64,000 nucleotides of DNA from DASPNM01 sp035626515 (GTDB taxonomy: Bacteria; Bacteroidota; Bacteroidia; Chitinophagales; Chitinophagaceae). The stretch covers positions 248,001 through 312,000 of the forward strand of contig DASPNM010000035.1 of the NCBI GenBank assembly GCA_035626515.1. Reading direction: 5' to 3'. Within the stretch, counting starts at the first letter, position 1; every line of letters begins with the position of its first letter. Under the pieces are notes generated by a model. The model was not told the DNA's origin. It searched no databases and saw nothing but the letters and a program-made list of their open reading frames with translations. This document shows, piece after piece, positions 48,552 to 57,654 of the stretch. The position numbers and the translations under genes were made by a program.

Positions 48552-50612
48552 GTGTACTTACGGAGCATCGTCATAGCCTCTTGTTTTGTTACTTCCGTAT
48601 CCCGCGCGCAGGAGACCGATTCGCTGAAAACGCTGGCGGAGGTGGTGGTGCGCGCTTTCGATCAGGACAACAGTTCACGTTACAGCGCGCTTTCCGTGTA
48701 CCGTATTGATCCCAAGACCGACGACCGATCGAACAGGGTTTCGCTACTGGGAATATTAAATACTATTCCCGGTGTGCGCATGGAGGAACGCTCGCCGGGC
48801 AGCTTGCGGATCAGCATTCGCGGCAGCTCGCTGCGCTCACCATTTGGCGTACGTAATCTAAAAATCTACTGGAACGACATTCCGGTTACCGATCCCGGCG
48901 GCAATTCGTACTTCAACCAGGTCGCGCACAATAATTTTTCATATGCCGAGATTTTCAAGGGGCCCGCAAGTAGTCTTTACGGATCCGGCACCGGTGGGCT
49001 GTTGCTGTTGCAAATGCCCGATAGTTGGAGCAACGGAGCGGCGATCGAGTATGTCACGGGCAGCTTCAGCATGCATAATGTTCTCGCCACCGTAAATTTT
49101 GGTAGAGACGCAACGACCCATCGGATCACTTACGCGCACAACCAATCGGAAGGTTACAGGAACCACTCCGCGTTTCGCCGAGACAATTTTTCCTGGGTGA
49201 GCCGGTTGAAAACCGGTGACAGGCACCGGCTCACCGCTTCATTGTTGTTCGCCGACCTGCAATACGAAACCCCTGGCGCCTTAACATTCGCCGAATATCG
49301 TCTCGATCCAAAGGCGGCAAGGCCCGCCGGCGGCGGATTTCCTTCAGCAGAGCAGGCGAGGGCAGGCATTTTTCAAAAAAATATTACAACCGGGCTTACC
49401 AGCGAATACAGCATCAGGAATTCACTGAAGAGCACAACCACCTTCTATGCCGCGTATGCCGACGTGCGCAACCCGGCGGTCCGGAATTACGAGCGCAGGA
49501 AAGAGCCGCATTTTGGAGGGCGCAGTTTTTTTTCCTGGCGGCCGGCAAACAGCGAGCGGTGGAAAGTATCGGCCGGCGCGGAAATTCAAAAAGGGTTTTT
49601 CAATACCCTGGTTACGAAAAACCGAAACGGCCAGCCGGACTCGCTGCTCACAAACGATGATATCGATTATACCACTTACTTCGCTTTTGCACAGGCTTCC
49701 GGGCGATTCGGTGAGGATTGGATTTTGAATGCCGGACTGAGCGTAAACAGGACAGTTGTACGGTTCCTGCGGCTGTCGCAATATCCCGTAACGCTGCAGA
49801 GAAGGAAGTATCGAAGCGAGTTGGCACCAGCGTTTTCTTTAAGACGAAATTTGGGCGCGTTCTATCTGAAAGGCACAATTTCCCGGGGGTTTTCGCCTCC
49901 GACAATTACCGAGCTGCTGCCCTCCACAGGCGTGATCAGCACAGACCTCGAAGCAGAATACGGGTGGAACCACGAGTTGAGCGCGGGCACGACTTTTCTC
50001 AGCCAGCGCATGTGGATGGAGTTGACCGGTTTTTATTTTCGGCTCAACAGCGCGCTGGTTCAGCGAAGAGATAATTCCGGCGCAGATTTTTTCGTCAACG
50101 CGGGTAACATCCGGCAAAAAGGTCTGGAAATTCTGCTACGGTACCGCCAGGAATTTGCCACCCTGCTCTCACGGCTTTCTGCACAAACAGGCTTCACCTA
50201 TTACCATTTTCGCTACGGCAGCTTTGTGAAAGGTTCGGAAGACTTCTCAGGTCGCCTTGTGCCCTCTGTGCCGCAACGGGTGCTTTCGACGAGCTTGGAT
50301 CTTACGTTTCGAAGGGGGATCTCTATTGGGTTGAATCACTACGCTGCATCTTCTATTTTCCTCAACGATGCGAACACGGCCGTTGCTGCAGGTTACCACC
50401 TGATCGGTGGCAGACTTGGGTACCGGAAATCTTCGCGCTCCGGAACAGGTTTTGAGATTTACATCGGGGCAGACAATCTTTTGAACGCCAACTACAGTCT
50501 CGGCAACGACATCAACGCAGCAGGCGGACGTTACTACAATGCTGCGCCGGACAGAAATTTTTTTGTTGGAGCCAGGCTCGACTGGATACGCAACAGGAAT
50601 TCCGCTCAATAA
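48552..50612 (+). CDS. TonB-dependent receptor
   Basis: A 686-residue outer membrane receptor starting at GTG, with a signal peptide (about 1-19) and a TonB-box-like segment (TLAEVVVRAFDQ). The plug (LLGILNTIPGVRMEERSPGS, AEIFKGPASSLYGSGTGG) is followed by a barrel ending FFVGARLDWIRNRNSAQ. There is no carboxypeptidase-like N-terminal extension and no SusD partner, so it is more like siderophore or metal receptors than glycan receptors. It is divergent from the permease and its stop overlaps that of the convergent DUF6089 gene. Confidence 0.88.
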   Translation: MYLRSIVIASCFVTSVSRAQETDSLKTLAEVVVRAFDQDNSSRYSALSVYRIDPKTDDRSNRVSLLGILNTIPGVRMEERSPGSLRISIRGSSLRSPFGVRNLKIYWNDIPVTDPGGNSYFNQVAHNNFSYAEIFKGPASSLYGSGTGGLLLLQMPDSWSNGAAIEYVTGSFSMHNVLATVNFGRDATTHRITYAHNQSEGYRNHSAFRRDNFSWVSRLKTGDRHRLTASLLFADLQYETPGALTFAEYRLDPKAARPAGGGFPSAEQARAGIFQKNITTGLTSEYSIRNSLKSTTTFYAAYADVRNPAVRNYERRKEPHFGGRSFFSWRPANSERWKVSAGAEIQKGFFNTLVTKNRNGQPDSLLTNDDIDYTTYFAFAQASGRFGEDWILNAGLSVNRTVVRFLRLSQYPVTLQRRKYRSELAPAFSLRRNLGAFYLKGTISRGFSPPTITELLPSTGVISTDLEAEYGWNHELSAGTTFLSQRMWMELTGFYFRLNSALVQRRDNSGADFFVNAGNIRQKGLEILLRYRQEFATLLSRLSAQTGFTYYHFRYGSFVKGSEDFSGRLVPSVPQRVLSTSLDLTFRRGISIGLNHYAASSIFLNDANTAVAAGYHLIGGRLGYRKSSRSGTGFEIYIGADNLLNANYSLGNDINAAGGRYYNAAPDRNFFVGARLDWIRNRNSAQ

Positions 50613-51343
50613 GAAACTGTCGGGCATTTCAGCTCCTTCATGCGGGCGGGAGCATATACGATGCCCGCGGTAACGGAAAAGAAATGGTCGTCGTACTTCG
50701 AATTCACTGCGTGGCTGAAGCCGTCCAGATAATCGGTGAACGTAAACCTGTAGGTCGCCTGTAAATTCACGGCGAAGCGGTCGGAAATAAAATAACGGGC
50801 TCCTGCACCGATTGGAAGGGTTGGGATGAAATTCGGCATCCGGCGCAAACTGTCCTGTTGCAAACCATTCCAGAGCTCATGGTCTTCCGGAAAGTAGGAC
50901 TCATTCACCCGGCTCCAGTCGCGTTGGATGTTCACGTAGCTGATACCAGCACCCGCCATCACATAGGGAAATATCTGCCGGTCGGATTCCGGAAGATGGC
51001 CGACCGCCAGCAGCGAGAACTCAATTAGTGGCGTCGTAAAACTTAAATTACGTTCCTGCCGGTATGCCGGTGAGGAGTAACGTGATTCATCGCCGCGCAG
51101 CCGGGACACCGCCAGGTTGGCGCGAATGGAGAGATAGTCGCGAAACGGTTTCTCCGCGTAAATCTCAACGCCAGGCAAAGCTGTCTTCAGTGAGCCGATG
51201 CGCGAGGGCGTAAGGTCGCCCTGGTAGACAAATACACCGGCGTTCAGTCCAAACTGAAATCCCGGGTTCGCCGGTTGTGAGCCGGCCCTAAGCTGGAATG
51301 CCAGCAGTAGTCCCAGCCCAACTGCCCTCGGTAAAGTTTTCAT
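50606..51343 (-). CDS. DUF6089-type outer membrane beta-barrel protein
   Basis: A 245-residue protein with a signal peptide (about 1-22) and an eight-stranded barrel pattern (FQFGLNAGVFVYQGDLTPSR, PYVMAGAGISYVNIQRDW, YFISDRFAVNLQATYRF). It matches the DUF6089 layout, including the YQGD motif after the first strand. Function unknown. Its last 7 bases overlap the TonB receptor gene on the other strand. Confidence 0.8.
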   Translation of the reverse strand: MKTLPRAVGLGLLLAFQLRAGSQPANPGFQFGLNAGVFVYQGDLTPSRIGSLKTALPGVEIYAEKPFRDYLSIRANLAVSRLRGDESRYSSPAYRQERNLSFTTPLIEFSLLAVGHLPESDRQIFPYVMAGAGISYVNIQRDWSRVNESYFPEDHELWNGLQQDSLRRMPNFIPTLPIGAGARYFISDRFAVNLQATYRFTFTDYLDGFSHAVNSKYDDHFFSVTAGIVYAPARMKELKCPTVSY

Positions 51344-51510
51344 AGTTCTCTATTGTAAGCATGCTGGCAGTTAGTCTGGAGTACGGTAATAAAAACGGAA
51401 CCGGAAGCAATGACCGCACAATCCTGTTACAAAGACTTTGCATCCCGCGCAAAGTTTATTCCAAACTCGCCGCAGGGATAAATTAGCCGCAGCATTTAAT
51501 TGATTTCCTA
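51344..51510. other. Divergent intergenic region upstream of the btuB promoter
   Basis: No gene is seen. A weak remnant of the AGTC heptamer words lies near 51368-51381. The region precedes the btuB promoter and riboswitch. Confidence 0.45.
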
Positions 51511-51518
51511 TACATTTG
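51511..51518 (+). promoter_or_regulatory. -7 promoter box of btuB, TACATTTG
   Basis: An exact TAnnTTTG match 5 bases before the first paired base of the riboswitch, placing the likely transcript start right at its 5' end. Confidence 0.7.
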
Positions 51519-51519
51519 T

Positions 51520-51706
51520 CGCACCTGGTTCCATCCCGCGAAGCGCGGGATGATTAAAAGGGAAACCGGTGACCTGCGCTGCAGGAATTCCGGTGCTATC
51601 CCCGTAGCTGTGATCCCGGGTAAGCTTTCGGGCATCTTCGCCACTGTCGCTTTTTCGATGGGAAGGCCGCACGAAAGTCGGGTAAGCCAGAAGACCTGCC
51701 AGGGCT
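51520..51706 (+). ncRNA. Cobalamin riboswitch
   Basis: An adenosylcobalamin-type riboswitch. The outer stem pairs CCTGG (51524-51528) with CCAGG (51699-51703). The B12 box AAGCCAGAAGACCTGCC is at 51684-51700, and GGGAAACCGGTG and GGGAAGGC core segments are present. Binding cobalamin should switch off the vitamin B12 receptor gene 111 bases downstream. An 11-base sequence (AAGCTTTCGGG) inside the aptamer at 51622 recurs at 51718, in the probable expression platform. Confidence 0.93.
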
Positions 51707-51817
51707 AAACAACATTCAAGCTTTCGGGTGAAAAGCGAAGATGTGGCCCTGTGCTCGATTTAGTCTTTCGGCCGCTTCTTTTTCCTCCGATCGCGTCACG
51801 CAAAAAAAATTTTTACG

Positions 51818-53770
51818 ATGAAAAAGATTTTGCTTGCGGCGGCGCTCTTCCTGGGTAGCCGGCTCGCCGCGCAACAGGACAGCAGCGGTGTCCTTCTCGA
51901 TGAAGTGATCATGACCGCCAACAGATTTCAACAGAAAACGTCGACGACGGGAAAGGTCGTGATCGTCATCACGCGGCAGCAGCTGGAACGAAGCGGCGCA
52001 AAGGACCTCTCGCAGGTGTTGCACGAACAGGCGGGAATCCACATTGCGGGTGCGTACAGCAACGCCGGCAAGGATAAATCCGTCTTTCTTCGCGGGGCGG
52101 GAGCGCAGTACACCCTGATCATGGTAGATGGAATTCCCCTGTACGACCCGTCGGGCATCGGCAGCCAGTTCGATATTCGAAACCTGTCGATTGGTGACGT
52201 GGACCGGATAGAAATATTAAAGGGGTCCCAGTCCACACTGTACGGCAGCGATGCGGTGGCCGGAGTGATCCATATCATCACAAAAAAACAATTTGACAGA
52301 ACCCTGGATTGGGCCATGCTCGGCGCATTTGGCAGCCACGGCACCGGTCGGTTGAATGCAACCGTCAATGGCTCCCGTAAAATGCTGGATTACCGCGTTG
52401 GTTACAATTTTTCCCGCACCAATGGGGTCAGCGAGGCGGCAAGCGCCGATCCGAACGCGGACAAAGATGGCTCGCACCAGCACTCGGGTTCAGCCGGTCT
52501 TGAATGGCGGCCGCATCAGCGTCTTCGTATTCAACCCGTTTTTCGTTTCAGCCATCTGGCTGGCGACGTGGACCAGGGCGCGTTTACCGACGAGCTGGAT
52601 TACACGTTTCGCGAAAAAAACTACCACGCGGGCGTCCGAAGCGAGCTGTCGATGGGCGATAACAAATTGCAGGTTATTTACCATTACAACAACCTGGACC
52701 GGGAATACACAGATGATTCAACAAAAAGTCGCAACGGATTTGACACTTATTCGCGCGGCAGCTACCGGGCATCCGAGCATTTCCTTGACTTTTTCCTGGG
52801 CAGCCCCACCGCCCGGAAGCTGAAGTGGGCGGGGGGAATGGATTTCCGGCATTCCCGGTCCGACCAGGAATACCGATCGATCAGCAGTTTCCCTTACCAT
52901 ACACGCAATGGATCCGACAGCCTGAATCATTCGCAGGGAAGTTTGTATTTCGCCGCAACGTTGAATACAAATTCCGGGTTCACGATTGAATTGGGCAACA
53001 GGGTTCATCTCCATTCGGAGTATGGGATCGTAGATGTTTTTAACATTAATCCGTCGGTGCTGTTGCAAAAAAAATTCAAGCTCTTCAGCAATCTGTCCAC
53101 CGGATACCGGACGCCCTCCCTGTATCAATTGTTTTCCGAGTTTGGAAACCGCGACCTGAATCCCGAGACCGCGCTCACCTGGGAAGCAGGGATTCAGTAT
53201 TTGCCAAACCAGAATTCATTTACGGCTCGGGCCCTGATTTTCCTGAGACGCATAAAAGATGTGATCAGCTTTTACACCGATCCGGGTACGTTTCGTTCGG
53301 AGTACGTAAACCAGGACCGGCAGCGTGATCATGGAGCCGAGCTCGAAGCGGGCTATACGGGAAAAAAATGGCAGCTTCGGGCGCATTATACGTATGTGGA
53401 CGGCGAGATCCGCACGACGCTTGGCGGCAAGGATACCAGCTATTTTAATCTCCTGCGCCGCCCGAAGCACAGCTTGGGCTTGCATGCGGGCCTTAAGCTC
53501 GGCAATGCTTATGTGAGCAGTAACGTTTCCTGGAGAGGAAAGCGTGGGGACAATTATTTCGACGCACAGACTTTCAGTGTGGTTTCGGTAACGCTTCCGG
53601 CTTACCCACTTTGGGATTTTTATGGGGAATATTCATTTTGGAAAGACAGGCTGCGGCTTTTCGTGGATCTCAGAAATATTCTGGATCGCGATTACCAGGA
53701 GATAGCCGGCTTCAACACGCTCGGATTTACCGCGCAGGCAGGAATAAGATTGAGGTGGTGGGAGAAATAA
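51818..53770 (+). CDS. btuB: TonB-dependent vitamin B12 receptor
   Basis: A 650-residue outer membrane receptor with a signal peptide (about 1-20), a TonB-box-like segment (LLDEVIMTANRFQQKTS), a plug (SVFLRGAGAQYTLIMVDGIP, RIEILKGSQSTLYGSDAVAG) and a barrel ending TAQAGIRLRWWEK. The plug resembles BtuB, and the cobalamin riboswitch in its leader supports the assignment strongly. No btuCDF or corrinoid genes are adjacent. Confidence 0.93.
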   Translation: MKKILLAAALFLGSRLAAQQDSSGVLLDEVIMTANRFQQKTSTTGKVVIVITRQQLERSGAKDLSQVLHEQAGIHIAGAYSNAGKDKSVFLRGAGAQYTLIMVDGIPLYDPSGIGSQFDIRNLSIGDVDRIEILKGSQSTLYGSDAVAGVIHIITKKQFDRTLDWAMLGAFGSHGTGRLNATVNGSRKMLDYRVGYNFSRTNGVSEAASADPNADKDGSHQHSGSAGLEWRPHQRLRIQPVFRFSHLAGDVDQGAFTDELDYTFREKNYHAGVRSELSMGDNKLQVIYHYNNLDREYTDDSTKSRNGFDTYSRGSYRASEHFLDFFLGSPTARKLKWAGGMDFRHSRSDQEYRSISSFPYHTRNGSDSLNHSQGSLYFAATLNTNSGFTIELGNRVHLHSEYGIVDVFNINPSVLLQKKFKLFSNLSTGYRTPSLYQLFSEFGNRDLNPETALTWEAGIQYLPNQNSFTARALIFLRRIKDVISFYTDPGTFRSEYVNQDRQRDHGAELEAGYTGKKWQLRAHYTYVDGEIRTTLGGKDTSYFNLLRRPKHSLGLHAGLKLGNAYVSSNVSWRGKRGDNYFDAQTFSVVSVTLPAYPLWDFYGEYSFWKDRLRLFVDLRNILDRDYQEIAGFNTLGFTAQAGIRLRWWEK

Positions 53771-53829
53771 GCATGTGCGCCGAAGATCGGCTAAACGCTG
53801 AGTCACATGAGATAACTCAGTCCTCAAAT

Positions 53830-53862
53830 AAAAAAGTCCGCCGTCGTCTGACTATGGCGGAC
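53830..53862 (-). terminator. Terminator of the tRNA-Arg transcript
   Basis: A 7-base stem GTCCGCC (53836-53842) with GGCGGAC (53856-53862), followed on the minus strand by six T. It lies 4 bases past the 3' end of the tRNA. Confidence 0.85.
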
Positions 53863-53866
53863 ACCG

Positions 53867-53938
53867 TAGTCCCGCCCAGAATCGAACTGGGATATCAAGT
53901 TCCGGAGACTTGCGTACTATCCATTGTACTACGGGACC
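53867..53938 (-). tRNA. tRNA-Arg, anticodon CCG
   Basis: A 72-base cloverleaf. The acceptor stem GGTCCCG pairs with CGGGACT (one G-T pair at the end), the D arm is GTAC/GTAC, and the anticodon arm is CAAGT-CTCCGGA-ACTTG with CCG at 53903-53905. The variable loop has 4 bases and the T arm is CCCAG-TTCGATT-CTGGG. The discriminator is A and CCA is not encoded. It reads the codon CGG. Confidence 0.95.
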
Positions 53939-53946
53939 GAAACCAG

Positions 53947-53954
53947 CAAAATTA
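53947..53954 (-). promoter_or_regulatory. -7 promoter box of tRNA-Arg, TAATTTTG
   Basis: An exact TAnnTTTG match 8 bases before the tRNA 5' end, as expected for a single-gene tRNA transcript. It gives an independent check on how this box is spaced to transcript starts here. Confidence 0.65.
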
Positions 53955-54050
53955 CGGCAAAAACGCCTCCCGGGCGAAAGCGGGTAATCTGTACAATCAA
54001 GTTTAACAGTCACTTCGCCACGGATCAACGAATGCTTGGCATCGTTTTTT

Positions 54051-55271
54051 ATGTTTACCGAAACTCAAGTTTTGACGAAAACGCCCAGATACCGCCTCCG
54101 GCGGCCACGTCGGAGAGATGAATACCTGCTGCAAAACCGGCTCAGGCTCGTGCACGGGGGACGCGAGTTTTTTCAACAGCTCCGCAAACTCATCGGGCAG
54201 GCACAGCATTGCATTCATTTCCAAACCTACATTTTCGAGGAAGACGAGGCCGGCGAGTTGGTAACGGGGGCGTTGATCGAAGCGGCCCAACGAAACGTAG
54301 AGGTGTATCTCCTCGTCGATGGATATGCCTCTCAGCGTCTGTCGAGAGCATTTCGTCAAAAACTTAAAGAGGCCGGTGTGCGCTTCCGGTACTTTCAGCC
54401 CCTCCTTCGCAGCAGGCATTTTTATTTCGGTCGCCGACTGCATCATAAAGTAGTGGTGGTTGACGGCACGTACGCGCTCGTTGGCAGCATGAACGTTTCG
54501 AACCGGTATTTCGACCCTCCGGAAGAAGAGGCGTGGTTCGACGTCGCGCTTTACGTCGAAGGAGAAGTGGCGCTCGAGCTGAACCGCATTTGCTGGCAGT
54601 TCTGGACGCGCAGGAAACGTCGGCGCAAGGCGTTGCCCGAAGAGTGCCTGCGCTACCCCGCTTCGATACCCACCACCGAGCGCGTGCCTGCCCGCGTGCG
54701 GCAGAACGACTGGGTGAACCGCAAGCAGCAGGTATACCGCACCTACCGCAGCATGATCAGGCAGGCGGAAAAATCACTGTCAATCGTCTGCAGCTATTTC
54801 ATTCCCGATAAGAATCTTTTACAGGAACTGAAGCGTGCTGTGCGGAGGGGAGTGGAAGTGAAAGTAGTGCTGGCGGGTTTTTCGGACGTTAAGATTGCAA
54901 AAGCCGCTGAACGCTACCTCTACCGTTATTTGCTGCGCAACGGGATCAAGGTGTACGAATACCAGCCTTCTGTGCTGCACGCAAAGTTCGCCGTGATGGA
55001 CCGCGAATGGGTTACCATCGGTTCATTTAATGTAAACAATATGAGCGCCTATGCCAGTATCGAGCTGAACGTGGACGTCCGTCATCGCGAATTCGGGGAA
55101 CAGGTGCACGAGGAAATTGAAAAGTTGATTCAGCGCGACTGCGAGCAGGCCGCCCTTGAGACCTACAATTCCCGCCTTTTCTCACTGCGCCAGTTAATCC
55201 GTTGGACTTCTTTCCAGGTCCTCAGGATTGTGCTCAAACTGACTACATTTTATTGGCGCCAGCGGGAATGA
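54051..55271 (+). CDS. Phospholipase D family protein (cardiolipin synthase-like)
   Basis: A 406-residue protein with two HxKxxxxD motifs: H131/K133/D138 in HHKVVVVDGTYALVGSMN and H310/K312/D317 in HAKFAVMDREWVTIGSFN. Cardiolipin synthases of this type join two phosphatidylglycerol molecules. It lacks the N-terminal membrane helices of ClsA, so it is more like ClsB or ClsC, or another phosphatidyl transferase. I chose the ATG at 54051 over an in-frame TTG. It ends one base before the convergent YdjM-type gene. Confidence 0.88.
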   Translation: MFTETQVLTKTPRYRLRRPRRRDEYLLQNRLRLVHGGREFFQQLRKLIGQAQHCIHFQTYIFEEDEAGELVTGALIEAAQRNVEVYLLVDGYASQRLSRAFRQKLKEAGVRFRYFQPLLRSRHFYFGRRLHHKVVVVDGTYALVGSMNVSNRYFDPPEEEAWFDVALYVEGEVALELNRICWQFWTRRKRRRKALPEECLRYPASIPTTERVPARVRQNDWVNRKQQVYRTYRSMIRQAEKSLSIVCSYFIPDKNLLQELKRAVRRGVEVKVVLAGFSDVKIAKAAERYLYRYLLRNGIKVYEYQPSVLHAKFAVMDREWVTIGSFNVNNMSAYASIELNVDVRHREFGEQVHEEIEKLIQRDCEQAALETYNSRLFSLRQLIRWTSFQVLRIVLKLTTFYWRQRE

Positions 55272-56279
55272 TCACCGCCCCGCGATCCGCCGGACGAAAG
55301 CACGAAAAGTATTGCCGTCCCACTTCAGAAAACGCCCGCGCTGCAGCAACATGTGATTCGCTTCAGGCTTATCGAGGAGGTAATGAAAAGCAAAGCGCTC
55401 GCGCGGATTGTACCAGCCCACCACCTGGCCAAAACGAAGTACGTTGAAGGCGATGGCGCCATTACGCGACTCCACGGTATAATATCCCTGAGCAAAACGC
55501 AGCAAATCCTGCACCTCCTGCTGGTTCTTTACGTTGGTGATCAGCGAATCATTTCTCGGGAAATAATAATATCCCGAACCGGTGCGGTCGAACACAGAAC
55601 GATAGGTGGTGTAGTAACCGTCGCGCTGCTTGATCACAGCAAACCAGAGCCATGAATTCAGCGGTGTAGGTGTAGTGAAAAACTCCTCGTAGCCGATCTG
55701 ATTTGCCGCCATGTCGCGGCGGAGCTGACCCTCCACATACCATTTGTTGCTGAAAGCGTAAAGCAGGTAAAATCCGCTCAGCGCGAGCGCGGCCTGCCAG
55801 ACCAGCCTCCGCCGGCGGTGGTCCAGCCGCGTGACAAGCAGGAACACAAAGGCGAGGAAAGTCCAGATGGAAAAAAACGGATCAGCAACATAGAGGACGT
55901 GGAGCGACACGCGGGCTTCGTGAAAAGGCTCCAAAAGGCCGATTCCATATGCGTTGAAGCTGTCGAGCAGAAGATGCGCGAAAAGATTGAGGCCAAATAA
56001 AAGAATGAAGGTCCGGCGCAGCACTTCCCGGCGCCGGAAATACCATTTGAAAAAAAAGGAAAGGAGCACCGTCACCAGCACGGCAAAAAAAATGGAATGG
56101 GTGAAGCCGCGGTGCGCGAGAAGATTCTCGGTTTTATTCAGCCACAGCCACGACAGAAAATCCAGGTCGGGAATGCTCTGCGCCCCGGCTCCAAGGAAAA
56201 GAGCGCGTTTCCCAAGGCGCTTCCCGGCCGTGGCCTCTCCAATAGTAGCGCCCAGTACGATGTGCGTGATGGTATCCAC
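55272..56279 (-). CDS. YdjM-type membrane-bound metal-dependent hydrolase family protein
   Basis: A 335-residue protein starting at GTG. The N-terminus has the family pattern MDTITHIVLGATIGEA, then GAGAQSIPDLD and NLLAHRGFTHSIFFAV, with His and Asp placed as metal ligands. Five or so helices make up the first half and a soluble domain the second. Members of this family (DUF457/YdjM) are induced by DNA damage in E. coli; the substrate is unknown. Confidence 0.85.
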   Translation of the reverse strand: MDTITHIVLGATIGEATAGKRLGKRALFLGAGAQSIPDLDFLSWLWLNKTENLLAHRGFTHSIFFAVLVTVLLSFFFKWYFRRREVLRRTFILLFGLNLFAHLLLDSFNAYGIGLLEPFHEARVSLHVLYVADPFFSIWTFLAFVFLLVTRLDHRRRRLVWQAALALSGFYLLYAFSNKWYVEGQLRRDMAANQIGYEEFFTTPTPLNSWLWFAVIKQRDGYYTTYRSVFDRTGSGYYYFPRNDSLITNVKNQQEVQDLLRFAQGYYTVESRNGAIAFNVLRFGQVVGWYNPRERFAFHYLLDKPEANHMLLQRGRFLKWDGNTFRAFVRRIAGR

Positions 56280-56339
56280 CCAGCCTAAAAATAAATAGCT
56301 TTGTAATCACGGCGAATTACTTACCAGATTTTGCCGAAA

Positions 56340-56654
56340 ATGGAGGAAAACGAAAAAAACACAGCAGATGTCCGCATCCGGTCGGAGCTACTGGACAGGC
56401 TGACGCACGACTCAAAGATCGATCCGCTGCATATTCATGTGGAGGTGCGGGAGGGGAAGGTGCTCTTAAAAGGCACAATTGACACAGAAGAGGAAAAAAG
56501 AAAGGTGGAGGAGATCGCCCGCTCGATTGAAGGAGTGCATGGTGTGGAAAATCATCTGCACGTAGGACTGGGAATCGCACACGCGCTCAGCGCATTGGTG
56601 GCGAAAATGTCGCCGGAGATTAAAGATGAACAGCACCCCAAACGCGGGGAATAA
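56340..56654 (+). CDS. Cytoplasmic BON domain protein
   Basis: A 104-residue protein, chosen from the ATG at 56340 over a TTG three codons upstream. A single BON domain covers about 10-75 (IRSELLDRLTHDSKIDPLHI, KVLLKGTIDTEEEKRKVEEI, IEGVHGVENHLHV). BON domains usually bind phospholipid in periplasmic proteins such as OsmY, but this one has no signal peptide, so the target is unclear. Confidence 0.82.
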   Translation: MEENEKNTADVRIRSELLDRLTHDSKIDPLHIHVEVREGKVLLKGTIDTEEEKRKVEEIARSIEGVHGVENHLHVGLGIAHALSALVAKMSPEIKDEQHPKRGE

Positions 56655-56695
56655 AGCTGTTTCAAAATGTTTTAACTTCCCTTAAATTAACTGCC

Positions 56696-57136
56696 ATGCC
56701 ACACCAAACCGCTTCCAGGCCCTCGGCTTTCCTGTTGTTTCCCTGGGGACTTCTTTCCATTGTGCTGATCATTGTGCTGAACATTGCGCTTGACGATGCC
56801 TGGTTCAACCGCAACTGGAGCTGGATCGCGTTGCTGCTGATCATCCCCGCGGCGATACTGGAGAATTTCAAGGTAGGCTATTCCACCATGCGTATCATGT
56901 TTCTGAAAGTGCTGTTTTCGCTTCTCTCCTTTCTGCTGGCGGGAATGGCTTTTGGCTCCGCTCTGACGGGCTGGCATGTTGAAAAATTTCAGAAAATCCA
57001 GGGAGTCCGTTCGTTGAACCTGGCGTGGTACGTAATGCTCGCGCTGGCGGTCCTCTTGCTGATCCAGGTGGCTCAGCTGTTCAGCATGCTAAAGGCAGTG
57101 AAGCGCGAGTTCATGCAGCTCGACCCAGATCAGTAA
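56696..57136 (+). CDS. Four-helix membrane protein
   Basis: A 146-residue protein with four hydrophobic helices (about 10-31, 41-58, 67-88 and 109-131) and a charged C-terminus. I do not recognise the family. It lies 41 bases after the BON gene on the same strand. Its last 7 bases overlap the end of convergent idi. Confidence 0.65.
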   Translation: MPHQTASRPSAFLLFPWGLLSIVLIIVLNIALDDAWFNRNWSWIALLLIIPAAILENFKVGYSTMRIMFLKVLFSLLSFLLAGMAFGSALTGWHVEKFQKIQGVRSLNLAWYVMLALAVLLLIQVAQLFSMLKAVKREFMQLDPDQ

Positions 57137-57654
57137 CGCTGCTTCCACCAGTCAAACACTTTGGGAAACGCGAGCCGGAACCAGGTGGAGTATTTTTCGG
57201 GAGTTTCTTCGATTCCCTGTCTCACATTTTCCATCGATTCATACCGGTGGTCGCTCACTTCGCCTGCATTTACTTCGAGCGGACCCTCGTATTCACCCAC
57301 AAAGACGTGATCAAATTCGTGTTCCCAGATCCCCTCACCGAGCTCGCTTTGGTAGAGAAAGCTGAAAAGAAAGCTCAGGTCTGCGCTGATACCAAGCTCT
57401 TCCACCAGTCGCCGGCGCGCGGCATCCAATGTTTCCTCTCCAGGCCGCGGATGACTGCAGCAGGCGTTGGTCCAAAGTCCACCGCTGTGGTATTTGTCGG
57501 CGGCCCGCTGGTGAATGAGCATTTTGCCTTCCCGGTCAAAAATAAAAACGCTGAACGCGCGATGCAGTAATCCGTCCCGGTGTGCTTCCGATTTCGACGC
57601 TACGCCCACCGGACGGTCCTCCTCATCGACGAGAATTACATTGGGTTCCATCAT
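57130..57654 (-). CDS. idi: Isopentenyl-diphosphate delta-isomerase, type 1
   Basis: A 174-residue Nudix-fold enzyme that interconverts IPP and DMAPP. It has the active-site Cys in TNACCSHPRPGEETLDAARR and the helix RLVEELGI, plus the late WxEHEFDHVF metal segment. Size matches E. coli Idi. Its start codon overlaps the stop of the ECF sigma factor gene (TAATG), so the two are translationally coupled. Confidence 0.93.
   Translation of the reverse strand: MMEPNVILVDEEDRPVGVASKSEAHRDGLLHRAFSVFIFDREGKMLIHQRAADKYHSGGLWTNACCSHPRPGEETLDAARRRLVEELGISADLSFLFSFLYQSELGEGIWEHEFDHVFVGEYEGPLEVNAGEVSDHRYESMENVRQGIEETPEKYSTWFRLAFPKVFDWWKQRY

Noticed and set aside
53798..53820. Hairpin CTGAGT/ACTCAG as terminator of btuB
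   Set aside because: Only six pairs, an 11-base loop and no T-run; not convincing as a terminator.
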